Shown piece after piece: positions 43,324-51,702 of a stretch of 64,000 bases of DNA; the stretch's first letter is position 1; each line of letters begins with the position of its first letter. The notes beneath the pieces are model-generated. The model ran no database searches. It worked only from the letters and a program-made list of their open reading frames with translations, and had not been told where the DNA came from. Position numbers and translations under genes: made by a program. Source of the stretch: Methanomassiliicoccales archaeon (GTDB lineage Archaea > Thermoplasmatota > Thermoplasmata > Methanomassiliicoccales > JACIVX01); contig JAWCLO010000002.1 of NCBI GenBank assembly GCA_038850735.1, forward strand, positions 1 to 64,000. Direction: 5' to 3'.

Positions 43324-44730
43324 TCAATTCACTTCGATATCCAACTTCTTCTGAAATCTCATCTTCTCGCCAGGAATGTTCGTTGGGTATTCGGCTGTGA
43401 GGCAGCCAAGACATAATTCTGTTTCAGGAATCTCCAGGGCCTCCACAAGACCCTTTATGCTTATATAGCCAACACTGTCCGCTGTTATTATTTTAGAAAT
43501 CTCCTCATACGATCGGTTGACAGCTATAAACTGATCGCGGGTCTTCATATCAATACCATAATAGCAAGGTGCACGAATCGGAGGGCAACCAACACGTACG
43601 TGGACTTCTTTAGCACCTGCCCTTCTGACCATCTGTACAATTTTCCGCATCGTTGTGCCGCGCACAATGCTGTCATCGACGATGACCACTCTCTTCCCTT
43701 CCATCGTCGATCTAATTGGATTCAATTTGAGAACGACACCTTCATCTCTTTGATTTTGTTCTGGCATTATAAAAGTCCTCTCAATATACCTATTCTTCAT
43801 GAATCCTTCTTCGTATCTTATTCCAGAATGCTCCGCAAACCCGAGGGCGTGCCCTCTGCCAGAATCTGGAACCGCGACAATGACGTCCGCATCAACTGGC
43901 TGTTCCTCTGCTAGTTTTCTTCCAATGCGCTTCCTTACACCGTAGACCTCTTTCCCGTCGATCACAGAATCAGGACGCGCAAAATACACCCATTCAAACA
44001 TACAGTGGGCACTATGTGCGGCACTTGGGAATTTAGTAGAAGTAAAGCGCTCAGGCAATATTTCGATGATCTCTCCTGGCTCGACATCTCTTATAAATTC
44101 CCCGCGAAGAATATCGAAAACAGCGCTTTCAGAAGCTATTGCAAATCCATTGTGGACCTTTCCTATACAAAGGGGTCTAAAACCATATGGATCCCTCACG
44201 CCAAAGATACGCCCACTAATGATTAGCACCAGAGAATATGCGCCATCGATGATTCTCATCGTGTTTTTTATCGCCCTTATAGGATCACCATACTGAGCTA
44301 ATTCGTTAGCAAGGATTCTGATTATGATTTCAGAATCTGTGTTGGTCAAGAAGGCCCAACCCTCTGACTGGAGTTTCTTCCTTACCTTATCTGCATTTAC
44401 AATATCACCATTGTGGCCTATCGCCAGCTCACCTGCAGAAGTCGAAACAACGAGAGGTTGACAATTCTCAATGCTCGAAGTACCCGTAGTTGAATATCGC
44501 ACATGTCCGATGCCCACATTCCCTTTCAACGAGTCGAACTCTCTACCAACTAGCACTTCATGTACTAGCCCCATTCCTCTAACATATTTAATACCGTCAT
44601 CATAAACTGCAATGCCAGAGCTTTCTTGACCGCGATGCTGAATTACCCGAAGCGCCCTCTTTAGCATTGGAGCCACATTTCCATTTAAAGCGGCTGCCAC
44701 GACCCCGCAGCTGTGCTCGGGTTTGTCCAT
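43324..44730 (-). CDS. purF: Amidophosphoribosyltransferase
   Basis: Transfers the amide nitrogen of glutamine to PRPP in the first step of purine synthesis. 468 aa. After a seven-residue propeptide the catalytic Cys begins the mature protein (HSCGVVAA). RVIQHRGQESSGIA and IGHVRYSTTG are class II glutaminase motifs. VVIVDDSIVRGTTMRKI is the PRPP loop. Cysteines near the C-terminus (CPPIRAPCYYG, then CLGCLTAEYP) match the [4Fe-4S] ligands of Bacillus-type enzymes. GAGGTGA precedes the ATG. The eL37 and Sm genes lie just upstream on the same strand, an arrangement seen in other euryarchaea, so they may form one transcript. Confidence 0.96.
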   Translation of the reverse strand: MDKPEHSCGVVAAALNGNVAPMLKRALRVIQHRGQESSGIAVYDDGIKYVRGMGLVHEVLVGREFDSLKGNVGIGHVRYSTTGTSSIENCQPLVVSTSAGELAIGHNGDIVNADKVRKKLQSEGWAFLTNTDSEIIIRILANELAQYGDPIRAIKNTMRIIDGAYSLVLIISGRIFGVRDPYGFRPLCIGKVHNGFAIASESAVFDILRGEFIRDVEPGEIIEILPERFTSTKFPSAAHSAHCMFEWVYFARPDSVIDGKEVYGVRKRIGRKLAEEQPVDADVIVAVPDSGRGHALGFAEHSGIRYEEGFMKNRYIERTFIMPEQNQRDEGVVLKLNPIRSTMEGKRVVIVDDSIVRGTTMRKIVQMVRRAGAKEVHVRVGCPPIRAPCYYGIDMKTRDQFIAVNRSYEEISKIITADSVGYISIKGLVEALEIPETELCLGCLTAEYPTNIPGEKMRFQKKLDIEVN

Positions 44731-44748
44731 AAGGCTTTCACCTCAGAC

Positions 44749-44916
44749 CTAATGGATTTTGGCCCAGCTGTAGGATCTCAATTTTGCACTCCTACCGTAA
44801 CCACAAGAGGCGCAGTATCCTTCTCTAACATTATACGCTTTCTTCCCGCACCTGCGACAAGGGATGTGGGTCTTTCGGTTTGCATGCTTGCCTTTTGAAG
44901 GTGTACCTTTAACCAT
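44749..44916 (-). CDS. rpl37e: Large ribosomal subunit protein eL37
   Basis: 55 aa: starts [20 protein letters not shown], with zinc ligands CRRCG and CASCGYG, and ends SYSWAKIH. This is the archaeal/eukaryotic zinc-ribbon protein eL37. GGGAGAG lies before the ATG. It sits between an Sm-like gene (37 bp upstream) and purF (18 bp downstream); the Sm-eL37 pairing is conserved in many euryarchaea. It is small, so easily missed, but the sequence is unambiguous. Confidence 0.96.
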   Translation of the reverse strand: MVKGTPSKGKHANRKTHIPCRRCGKKAYNVREGYCASCGYGRSAKLRSYSWAKIH

Positions 44917-44953
44917 TTATTCTTCTCTCCCTTTTATGATCATCTAAATGCCA

Positions 44954-45169
44954 CTATGGCGAAATGTATATGACATTATCGCCTCTCACAATGGCGATGT
45001 CCAATTTTCTCACGACCTCTTTATTGACAAGCTCTTCTACATTTCGCAGTACGAGGTTCATATGAGGATCATATCCGTCTAGTATTCCGCGGTATTCTCT
45101 GTTTGCCTTAAGTTCTACGATGACAGGCTTGTTGATAGCCTGATTAAGAACTGTGAGAGGTTTCTGCAT
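44954..45169 (-). CDS. Archaeal Sm-like protein SmAP1
   Basis: 71 aa with Sm1 ([20 protein letters not shown] then HMNLVL) and Sm2 ([14 protein letters not shown]) motifs. It forms RNA-binding rings; it is the homologue of Hfq and eukaryotic Sm proteins. It lies immediately upstream of eL37, the common genomic position of SmAP1. It is the second Sm-like protein in the window (first at 23845) and differs clearly in sequence, so the organism has at least two rings or a mixed one. Confidence 0.94.
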   Translation of the reverse strand: MQKPLTVLNQAINKPVIVELKANREYRGILDGYDPHMNLVLRNVEELVNKEVVRKLDIAIVRGDNVIYISP

Positions 45170-45235
45170 ACTCTGTCACCAGTGTGCCCGATTACGCCCA
45201 GACTATTTTAATCTTTGCGTTTATTTCGATCGATC

Positions 45236-46369
45236 TCATACATACGCACCAATTGTCGGTGCATCCAGTAAATCCATGTCGAAGAAAATAATGGCTTCTT
45301 TCATCAAATTTTCGTCAAGTTTACCTCCCTTGATCCTGATGAGCAATGAGCTACGAAATAGAAGATCCAAGAGTGCTGTGCCTATAATTCCAAAGTACAC
45401 ATTGGAAAGAAAGTCCTCATACTTGTATTGGTCGACTAAGTAGCAAGCATATCCAAAAGTGCTGTCTCTTTTATTTAAGATCGAGAGATACCATGCGAGA
45501 ATTCTCTTTGCACTGGCATCAGGAAGTATTAATTCAACGTCTCTTGGATCAATTGATTCCGTTTGCTCTAAAGATCCATCATCATTTAGTCGATACCAGA
45601 TGATCTTTTTATTTTTCAAGTAGAATACATTCCAATTACCCTCCTCATCACAATATATGGGCGCATCCACGATTCTAGAGACCCCAATCGAACCGAGAGT
45701 TGCCTCCATAGCTGCATCTACAATATCATCATATTTGATATCCTGATCACTTTTATTAACTTCTACAATGCTTAATTCCGACTTCTCAATAGTCATGTCC
45801 AGCATTCTCGCCAGGAATTTAACATCCAACAATCTGTCAAATGATTCGTCAATTTCCTTCTGCAATTCAACAGGTTTCCTCCATATCCCCGCATCTACGC
45901 AATTTGAAACGAAATCACAATATACGACCCTGGAATCATCCAAAACCTCAATTAATGTGGCTAGATTACTATTGGCCATTTCTAGAGCCATTGCCTCTAA
46001 ATCTTCTCCATAATTGGTCCACACACCTCTACAAGAAAGATCGACAATTATCTGGATTCTGTTAAGAACATGAAAGTGCGTCGGAAACTGTCGACAAAAA
46101 TAAGGTCTCATGTCATAGATGCTACACTTTCTATTGTTGAGAAATGAGCAAGGCCCTTGCCCTTTTTGAAGCCGAATAGCATAATGATCATGGGGGATTG
46201 TTTTCCTGCAAACCAAGTTTGAATATTTTTTGAGGAACATATCAACCTCATTCCCAGCAAGTTCAGGTTGACAGAGGCAGCAAAGTTGGCATCTATCAAG
46301 ACATTTAAATTTGACTCCTCGGAGGAGCGAAGTGTCAACGCTTTGACTTATGCTTGGGTTCCGCGACAT
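45236..46369 (-). CDS. YkgJ-family Cys-cluster protein with long C-terminal region
   Basis: 377 aa. The N-terminal third (~15-125) is a CxxxCxxC-type metal-binding domain of the YkgJ/FliB-like family: KCLDRCQLCC, then GPCSFLNNRKCSIYDMRPYF and CRQFP. These cysteines would hold an iron-sulfur cluster or zinc. The remaining ~250 residues show no motif I recognise; they are helical with acidic stretches. The gene lies downstream of dihydroorotase, with a 35-bp overlap between the two reading frames on the same strand. The true start may be at a downstream codon (GTG in SVDTSLL). Methyltransferase or metal-handling functions have been suggested for YkgJ relatives, without firm evidence. Confidence 0.8.
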   Translation of the reverse strand: MSRNPSISQSVDTSLLRGVKFKCLDRCQLCCLCQPELAGNEVDMFLKKYSNLVCRKTIPHDHYAIRLQKGQGPCSFLNNRKCSIYDMRPYFCRQFPTHFHVLNRIQIIVDLSCRGVWTNYGEDLEAMALEMANSNLATLIEVLDDSRVVYCDFVSNCVDAGIWRKPVELQKEIDESFDRLLDVKFLARMLDMTIEKSELSIVEVNKSDQDIKYDDIVDAAMEATLGSIGVSRIVDAPIYCDEEGNWNVFYLKNKKIIWYRLNDDGSLEQTESIDPRDVELILPDASAKRILAWYLSILNKRDSTFGYACYLVDQYKYEDFLSNVYFGIIGTALLDLLFRSSLLIRIKGGKLDENLMKEAIIFFDMDLLDAPTIGAYV

Positions 46370-47609
46370 TCACACCCATCCTTTCGCCAATAATTGAGTT
46401 TTCTTCTATGATCGGCATTCCGCGCAAGATTACAGCATATGGAAAAATTGCTTCTCGTCCCTCATATACAGTCCACCCGCATTTGCTGTGAAGCATCTCG
46501 GCTTTGATTTTATCAATTTTCTTGAAATCTACCACCATCAGATCGGCATCAAAGCCTATATCAATTCTTCCCTTACGAATTCCAAAGATCTCTGAGGGGG
46601 CTTCACAAGCACTGCGCATTAGAACCTTAATATCAACTAGGTCCCGTTTCACGAGAGCGAGCATCAGAGGAATTGATGTCTCAACACTCGGCATGCCACA
46701 AGGGGCTTCGCTAAAGTCCTCATTTTTTTCCTCAATCGTATGCGGAGCGTGATCTGATGCTAGAACATCGAAGCGCCCGTTTACAAACGCAGAAAAAAGT
46801 CGAGTTCTTTCTGCTTTTGTTCTCAGGGGAGGATTGACTTTCGCGAAAGCACCATGACCACATTGATTATCCAGCAGTAAGTGATGTGGGGTCACCTCTG
46901 TGGAATATTTCGTCCCTTCAAGCGCTTCCAGGTCCTTTGAGCTTGAGATATGACAAATATGAACGCCCTTCCCCGAATATAATGAAACAATCTTTTTTAT
47001 GGCTTTCACCTCAGCATCTATTGGCCTGCTGCACTCGTGATCGACAAGATCGGATGCTTGACCATGAGCAATTAGATTCTCGTCCTCTGCATGAATGCAT
47101 AGAGGCTTGTTTGTCTTTATTACAGCCCTCAAGATATCCCCAATCTCTTGCTCATCTTTCACCAATAATGGTCCAGAAACCGAGCTCATGTACAATTTGA
47201 AACCAACAACTAGATCTGAGATCTGCTGGGGGTCTGCATCGGAGCTACAACCCCCAAAGATTCCAAAATCGACCCATGCCTTTTTAGAAATGATGTTAAG
47301 TTTCTCCTTTGCCGCATCAATGGAGATCACGGGGGGGATCGTATTTGGCATATCGAAAACACATGTAACTCCGCCGAAGGCTGCTGAAATACTACCACTC
47401 TGGAAGTCTTCCTTGTGCGTTAACCCTGGATCTCTGAAATGAACATGAACATCTACGGCTCCTGGCAATATCACTTTTCCGCTGTAAGTGATACGCTTAT
47501 CTCCTTTGAGAATTTTCTTTATGGATACAATTCGTCCTTCATCTATTCCGAGGCAACATTCGATAAAATTCCCTTTGTATAGTACCTTCCCCTCAATGAC
47601 TGTTTCCAT
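46335..47609 (-). CDS. pyrC: Dihydroorotase
   Basis: A zinc amidohydrolase cyclising carbamoyl-aspartate to dihydroorotate in pyrimidine synthesis. 424 aa of the class I type. PGAVDVHVHFRDPGLTHKED holds the first His pair, CIHAEDE and HICHISS follow as further ligands, and ASDHAPHT carries the catalytic Asp. GFKLYMSS contains the Lys that becomes carbamylated. It starts 4 bp after the AMMECR1 gene. The far C-terminus (after MPIIEENSIIGERMG) extends into the YkgJ-type gene by overlap. Other pyr genes are not in the window. Confidence 0.94.
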   Translation of the reverse strand: METVIEGKVLYKGNFIECCLGIDEGRIVSIKKILKGDKRITYSGKVILPGAVDVHVHFRDPGLTHKEDFQSGSISAAFGGVTCVFDMPNTIPPVISIDAAKEKLNIISKKAWVDFGIFGGCSSDADPQQISDLVVGFKLYMSSVSGPLLVKDEQEIGDILRAVIKTNKPLCIHAEDENLIAHGQASDLVDHECSRPIDAEVKAIKKIVSLYSGKGVHICHISSSKDLEALEGTKYSTEVTPHHLLLDNQCGHGAFAKVNPPLRTKAERTRLFSAFVNGRFDVLASDHAPHTIEEKNEDFSEAPCGMPSVETSIPLMLALVKRDLVDIKVLMRSACEAPSEIFGIRKGRIDIGFDADLMVVDFKKIDKIKAEMLHSKCGWTVYEGREAIFPYAVILRGMPIIEENSIIGERMGVNVAEPKHKSKR

Positions 47610-47613
47610 AGAA

Positions 47614-48207
47614 TCACTTTAAAGTCTTCCTCACGATCGCTCCATAGGGTTCTTTTTCTGCAAATATCTCAGCTTGAAATTTCAGAAATCGCGAACGTTT
47701 GTCAAGCCAGCAATCAGGAGTTAATCCTGCCTTCATGCACGTGTGTTCGAGGAATTCTTCTGCATTCCAGCCATATTCAACCGGCACTTGTGGCAATAAA
47801 AGACCGCGAAATGGGCCAATTTCGACTATCAATCCGTCTTCGCCAACAGTAATCAATTCTGGCAGTTTTCTGGGATCGTCGGTTTCAATCGGCTGAGGTG
47901 GAGTAAGTACGCTCACCTCGACAACGATGTGCATAAGCTCTTCCTCTCGCAGCGGAGGAAATCTGGGATCATGGCATGCCGATTCGGCGGCCAGAACCAA
48001 TGCTTTTGCAAGCGGATATATTGGTTCAGGATAGCCAATGCACCCCCGCAAATCGTGCTCAGGATAGGTCGATAGCGTCACAAACACCCCTCGCTTATCA
48101 TTAAAGCTCTCTGGCATTTCAATATTCTTGGGTTTCTGAAATCTTGCCACAGAATCAACAACTTTTCTGGCAATCTGTACTGCAATTTCCCCTTCTTTAT
48201 TATCCAT
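47614..48207 (-). CDS. AMMECR1 domain protein
   Basis: 197 aa of the AMMECR1/MEMO-associated family, with the universally conserved LRGCIGYPEP segment (~54-63) and HDPRFPPLREEEL. ISVLTPPQPIE-like strand, GLLLPQVPVEYGWNAEEFL and CWL complete the pattern. The archaeal protein structure is known (Pyrococcus PH0010 type), but the biochemical function is not established. In archaea it is often next to MEMO-like and radical SAM (AmmeMemoRadiSam) genes; here neither is adjacent, and it leads a run with pyrC. A ribosome site AAGGAGATG lies just upstream on the minus strand. Confidence 0.92.
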   Translation of the reverse strand: MDNKEGEIAVQIARKVVDSVARFQKPKNIEMPESFNDKRGVFVTLSTYPEHDLRGCIGYPEPIYPLAKALVLAAESACHDPRFPPLREEELMHIVVEVSVLTPPQPIETDDPRKLPELITVGEDGLIVEIGPFRGLLLPQVPVEYGWNAEEFLEHTCMKAGLTPDCWLDKRSRFLKFQAEIFAEKEPYGAIVRKTLK

Positions 48208-48376
48208 TCAAGTCACATCTCCTTCAATCTCATTTTCTTGAACGAATTTATCACTTGCGAATCTAACTCAAAAGAGAATCGGAAATTGGGGTAATAAAAT
48301 CAGATTCTTGTATTGAAGTCTTCGAAGCTGCGTATGTTCAAAAAGAATTTCTACCTTCACAGACTATCATATAACC

Positions 48377-48934
48377 ATGAGCAGCAGGGGAGACGACATA
48401 CTCGTTGAAGAGATCATGACGAAATCGCCAGTGATCGGCAATCCAGAAATGACGGTGCAAGAAGCAGCTAAAGTTATGAGAAATGAAAAGGTTGGAAGTC
48501 TGGTTATAGTCCAGGATGGCGAAGCTATTGGGATAGTGACAGAGCGAGACATTGTCAACAAAGTTGTGGCCGAAAACAAGGTGCCTTCAAAGATCAAAGT
48601 AAAGGAGATCATGTCTTCGCCGTTGATAAGCATTGGTCCCAAGGAAAGCGTTGCTTCTGCTGCAAAGAAAATGTCGACATTGAAAGTGAGACGGTTGCCT
48701 GTGGTCAAGAATGGAAAATTGATAGGTATAGTAACCGAGAATGACATTCTGAAGTTATCTCCATCTCTGATCGAAATCACCAGAGAGTGGGCACGCATAA
48801 GGAGCGGAACGAAATCCGATTCGACACCAAGAACCACAGAAGGCTACTGCGATAACTGCGGGTCATATTCGAGCGAACTGCGATTCCACGAAGGACAACT
48901 TCTATGCTCGACTTGTTACGATCAAACACTATGA
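48377..48934 (+). CDS. Tandem CBS-domain protein with C-terminal zinc ribbon
   Basis: 185 aa. Two CBS motifs (~10-65: VEEIMTKSPVIGNPEMTVQE; ~75-135: VKEIMSSPLISIGPKESVAS), each ending in GIVTERDI or GIVTENDI, form one Bateman module that senses adenine nucleotides or SAM. A short zinc ribbon follows (YCDNCGSYS, then CSTCYDQ). The architecture is common in archaea, where it is thought to regulate partner enzymes or bind nucleic acid; no partner is identified. Its last 6 bases overlap the convergent end of the AOR gene. Confidence 0.88.
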   Translation: MSSRGDDILVEEIMTKSPVIGNPEMTVQEAAKVMRNEKVGSLVIVQDGEAIGIVTERDIVNKVVAENKVPSKIKVKEIMSSPLISIGPKESVASAAKKMSTLKVRRLPVVKNGKLIGIVTENDILKLSPSLIEITREWARIRSGTKSDSTPRTTEGYCDNCGSYSSELRFHEGQLLCSTCYDQTL

Positions 48935-50803
48935 TTCCAATGAACGACGATCAATCTCAGTTTTGTTCCAATTAATCAGATGATTAAGTCCAAGTTGTGC
49001 TAGTTTCTCCTTCGTTGGAATTCCTTTCAGATCCCAACCACGAGCAATAAAGTATTCTGAGAGCATCTCCTCTGCCTCTTTTTCCGTCAGCACCGCTCCC
49101 TTGGATGCACCTGAAGAAATTGGTTCGCATGTAATTCTCTTTGGCAGGCGATAGCTTTCCCTTCCGATCCCAGCCCGTAGATTGAAGATTTGCTTGACAT
49201 TGTTAATCCGTTCACCGATGAGCAGAAGCTCTTCTTCAGTGTATGATTTTCCGATTGCCACACTTATGAGATCAATGAAGCCCTCAATTTTGAAAAACCC
49301 CCTCGAGAATTTACAAATTCCAAGGCAATCATAGATCATCATAAAATCTTCCATGGCTTTGACCATTATACCCTTATCCTTTGTGGACAAACGATCTACA
49401 CCTTCAAAACGCCAAAATTTTCCAGTAAGATCGAGAGCGTAAAATCCTGATCTAAGGTGACATGCACCCCTTGATGATGTCATGAAACCAAGACCCATTC
49501 CCTTTAACCCTCTTACATCGTACGCGGGGGGTTCCATACCTTTGACATGCAATGCGTAGTCTTCACTATCACCTCCAATTGTCTTGGCTATTCGAGCGAC
49601 ACCTTCCCCGAAGAGCGCCCCCAATCCCTCACGTTTGCCGATCAACTCGACCATCTTCGGAACTGCCTCGGAATTTCCAAATCTGCAATCAATTCCTATA
49701 TCTTTCACACTAAGAAGACCTCTTTCAACGAGCTCCATCACAAACCCTATAACAACCCCGGTTGAAATTGTATCAATACCGAACAGATCACAGAGCTCAT
49801 TTGCTTTTGCAAGTGCCTCGATATCGGGGTTGCCACATTGCCCACCGAGGGCATAAAGAGTCTCATATTCAATACCATCTAATAGCGTTCCAGCGTAGCG
49901 TCCCTCACGTATGACAAATAGCTTTCCACATGCCTTCGTGCATGCAAAACATGCCTTGTTCTTGAGACTATATTTAGGGGCCCAATAATATGGATCGATC
50001 TCCTTTCTTTCGTCAAAAACAGACTCCTTCCAATTCTTTGTTGGGAATACACCGCGCTCTGAATTCACCCATTCCAGAAACTCTCCACTGCCATACTTTG
50101 TATCCTCGATAAATGCGTTGCTCTTTTCCATGATTTCTTGCCATTTTAACGCTAGAGAAATCAGGCGCTCGGCATCATAAACTGGAAGATCGCCGTTTCC
50201 TCTGACCCCGATTGCTTTCAAATTCTTGGATCCGAGTACGGCACCTATCCCTGCCCTCCCTGCTTGCCTACCCTCACAGTCAATACACGCATACCTAACA
50301 AGAGTCTCGCCAGCTGGGCCAATCGTTGCCACCACGTAATCCCCATGATCGTGCTTTATAGCCATCTCGGCTTCCCTCGTTGAAAGTCCCCAATATTTCG
50401 ATCCACTCTCAAAAATGACGCTGCCGTTATCAATGAGTAGTATGACTGGTTCCTTAGCTTTCCCCGTAATTCTGATTACATACGCACCCGTCATTTTCAT
50501 TTGAATGCCGATGCCACCGCCCATGATCGATTCTGCAATCGTCCCAGTAAGTGGAGATTTTGAAACAAATGCGGTTTTACTAGCAGTAGGAATGGGCAAT
50601 CCAGTCAATAGACCTGGTGCAATCACTACGGGATTTCGAGGGCTGAAGGGGTCGATCTTTGGATCTGCCGCATCTGTGAATAATTTCACGGCGAGCCCCT
50701 CACCACCGAGGTAATTTGCTTTCAGATCATCAGCAATTTCCGTTCTCGTGAAACTCAAATCAGAAAGATCAATGTCTAGCAAATGCCAGCAGTGCTCTTT
50801 CAA
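48929..50803 (-). CDS. Aldehyde:ferredoxin oxidoreductase (tungsten, AOR family)
   Basis: A 624-aa AOR-family protein with W/Mo-bis-pyranopterin and one [4Fe-4S] cluster. It oxidises aldehydes to acids with ferredoxin as acceptor. The N-terminal domain includes NYLGGEGLAVKL and GGGIGIQMKMTGAYVIRITG (pterin side). The Fe-S cluster ligands read CFACTKACGK (~CxxCxxxC) plus a late DCLGICKFS Cys. AGIGAVLGSKNLKAI and KGMEPPAYDVRGLKGMGLGF are pterin and metal contacts. Its ferredoxin-like subunit overlaps upstream by 4 bp. Substrate choice (acetaldehyde, formaldehyde, aromatic aldehydes) is not readable. Two aldolase types elsewhere in the window generate aldehydes, so a link is conceivable but speculative. 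Confidence 0.92.
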   Translation of the reverse strand: MKEHCWHLLDIDLSDLSFTRTEIADDLKANYLGGEGLAVKLFTDAADPKIDPFSPRNPVVIAPGLLTGLPIPTASKTAFVSKSPLTGTIAESIMGGGIGIQMKMTGAYVIRITGKAKEPVILLIDNGSVIFESGSKYWGLSTREAEMAIKHDHGDYVVATIGPAGETLVRYACIDCEGRQAGRAGIGAVLGSKNLKAIGVRGNGDLPVYDAERLISLALKWQEIMEKSNAFIEDTKYGSGEFLEWVNSERGVFPTKNWKESVFDERKEIDPYYWAPKYSLKNKACFACTKACGKLFVIREGRYAGTLLDGIEYETLYALGGQCGNPDIEALAKANELCDLFGIDTISTGVVIGFVMELVERGLLSVKDIGIDCRFGNSEAVPKMVELIGKREGLGALFGEGVARIAKTIGGDSEDYALHVKGMEPPAYDVRGLKGMGLGFMTSSRGACHLRSGFYALDLTGKFWRFEGVDRLSTKDKGIMVKAMEDFMMIYDCLGICKFSRGFFKIEGFIDLISVAIGKSYTEEELLLIGERINNVKQIFNLRAGIGRESYRLPKRITCEPISSGASKGAVLTEKEAEEMLSEYFIARGWDLKGIPTKEKLAQLGLNHLINWNKTEIDRRSLES

Positions 50804-51249
50804 AATGAGACCTCCATCATTGCAAGGATCTTTCGAAAATTCTCTTTCTTTATCTCCTCATACTTAATGGCGCCGAAGGGGCAAAACTTCACGCAAAGCG
50901 GATCGCCGCCGCACAGGTCACATTTCCTCGCCACACCACTAACCCTTATAACTCCATATGCACACGCCCTTTCGCACAATCCACAGCCAGTGCACCTTAC
51001 TTCATCGACAACGAGTGCTTTTCCATCAAAGAAAATCGCATCTTCAGGGCAGACTTCCGCGCAGCACTTGTTCTCCTCATTTTGACACTGAGCACACACA
51101 AAAGGGATGTCTGTTGCGATGTCTTTCCGCACAACTCTCAACCTAGCTTTTTCCAGGCTCACTACTCTTTCATGCGAAAGCGAGCAAATGATCTCACAAA
51201 ACCTGCAACCTGTGCAGTTCTCGGGATAAGGAACAAGACACATCGGCAT
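50800..51249 (-). CDS. Polyferredoxin subunit of the AOR (4Fe-4S dicluster type)
   Basis: 149 aa of the DMSO-reductase-type electron-transfer subunit. It has at least four [4Fe-4S] sets: NCTGCRFCEIIC, CAQCQNEENKCCAEVCP, RCTGCGLCERAC, and CDLCGGDPLCVKFCP. This gene immediately precedes AOR and overlaps it by 4 bp (ATGA), so they form a two-subunit oxidoreductase. The subunit would pass electrons from the tungsten site to ferredoxin or another carrier. Such pairs occur in anaerobic archaea and bacteria using AOR-type enzymes. Confidence 0.92.
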   Translation of the reverse strand: MPMCLVPYPENCTGCRFCEIICSLSHERVVSLEKARLRVVRKDIATDIPFVCAQCQNEENKCCAEVCPEDAIFFDGKALVVDEVRCTGCGLCERACAYGVIRVSGVARKCDLCGGDPLCVKFCPFGAIKYEEIKKENFRKILAMMEVSF

Positions 51250-51399
51250 TCAAATCCCGAGGAGGAATTGCCTCATAAAATAAAATAGTTAATTGATTAT
51301 CTCGTGCTTACTCCAACTGGTACGACTTTTTTCTTCGAATTTCAATTACAAAGCAAAGTAATTGAATAGGAACATTTTAATGGTGAAGAGTATCGCAAA

Positions 51400-51702
51400 T
51401 CACTCGAGGTCAATTTTCTTAACAGTTCGTTCTCCCTTTTGAACAGTTTCTATAGTTTGCAGGTTTGCATCAATTATGCTTTTCAGCATGAGAAGAAATT
51501 CCTTCTTGGCTGCAAGATAATGCCTTCTCGCTTCTTTTGGAATTCTAGACTCTGGAATCATAGCATCCAATGCAAGCAACATCTCAGCACCAGCCTTCAC
51601 TAAATGGCTACGAGCTTCCTCTGAAATAATTGATTCTCGAAATCCCTCTCGCCCCCCACTACCAGTTTCTTCCTTTCTCTCATCTTCAGGCATTTTCTTC
51701 AC
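51400..51702 (-). CDS. Small helical protein (100 aa), possible partner of the Get3-like ATPase
   Basis: Hydrophilic N-terminus (MPEDERKEETGSGGREG) followed by a helical core: HLVKAGAEMLLALDAMIPES, RRHYLAAKKEFLLMLKSIID. No family recognised. It overlaps the end of the ArsA/Get3-like gene by 17 bp on the same strand, so the two are surely co-transcribed. A regulatory or substrate-handling role for the ATPase is a guess. Two ATG starts, 3 codons apart, are possible (51702 and 51693). The Lys/Glu-rich composition matches local genes. Confidence 0.72.
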   Translation of the reverse strand: MKKMPEDERKEETGSGGREGFRESIISEEARSHLVKAGAEMLLALDAMIPESRIPKEARRHYLAAKKEFLLMLKSIIDANLQTIETVQKGERTVKKIDLE

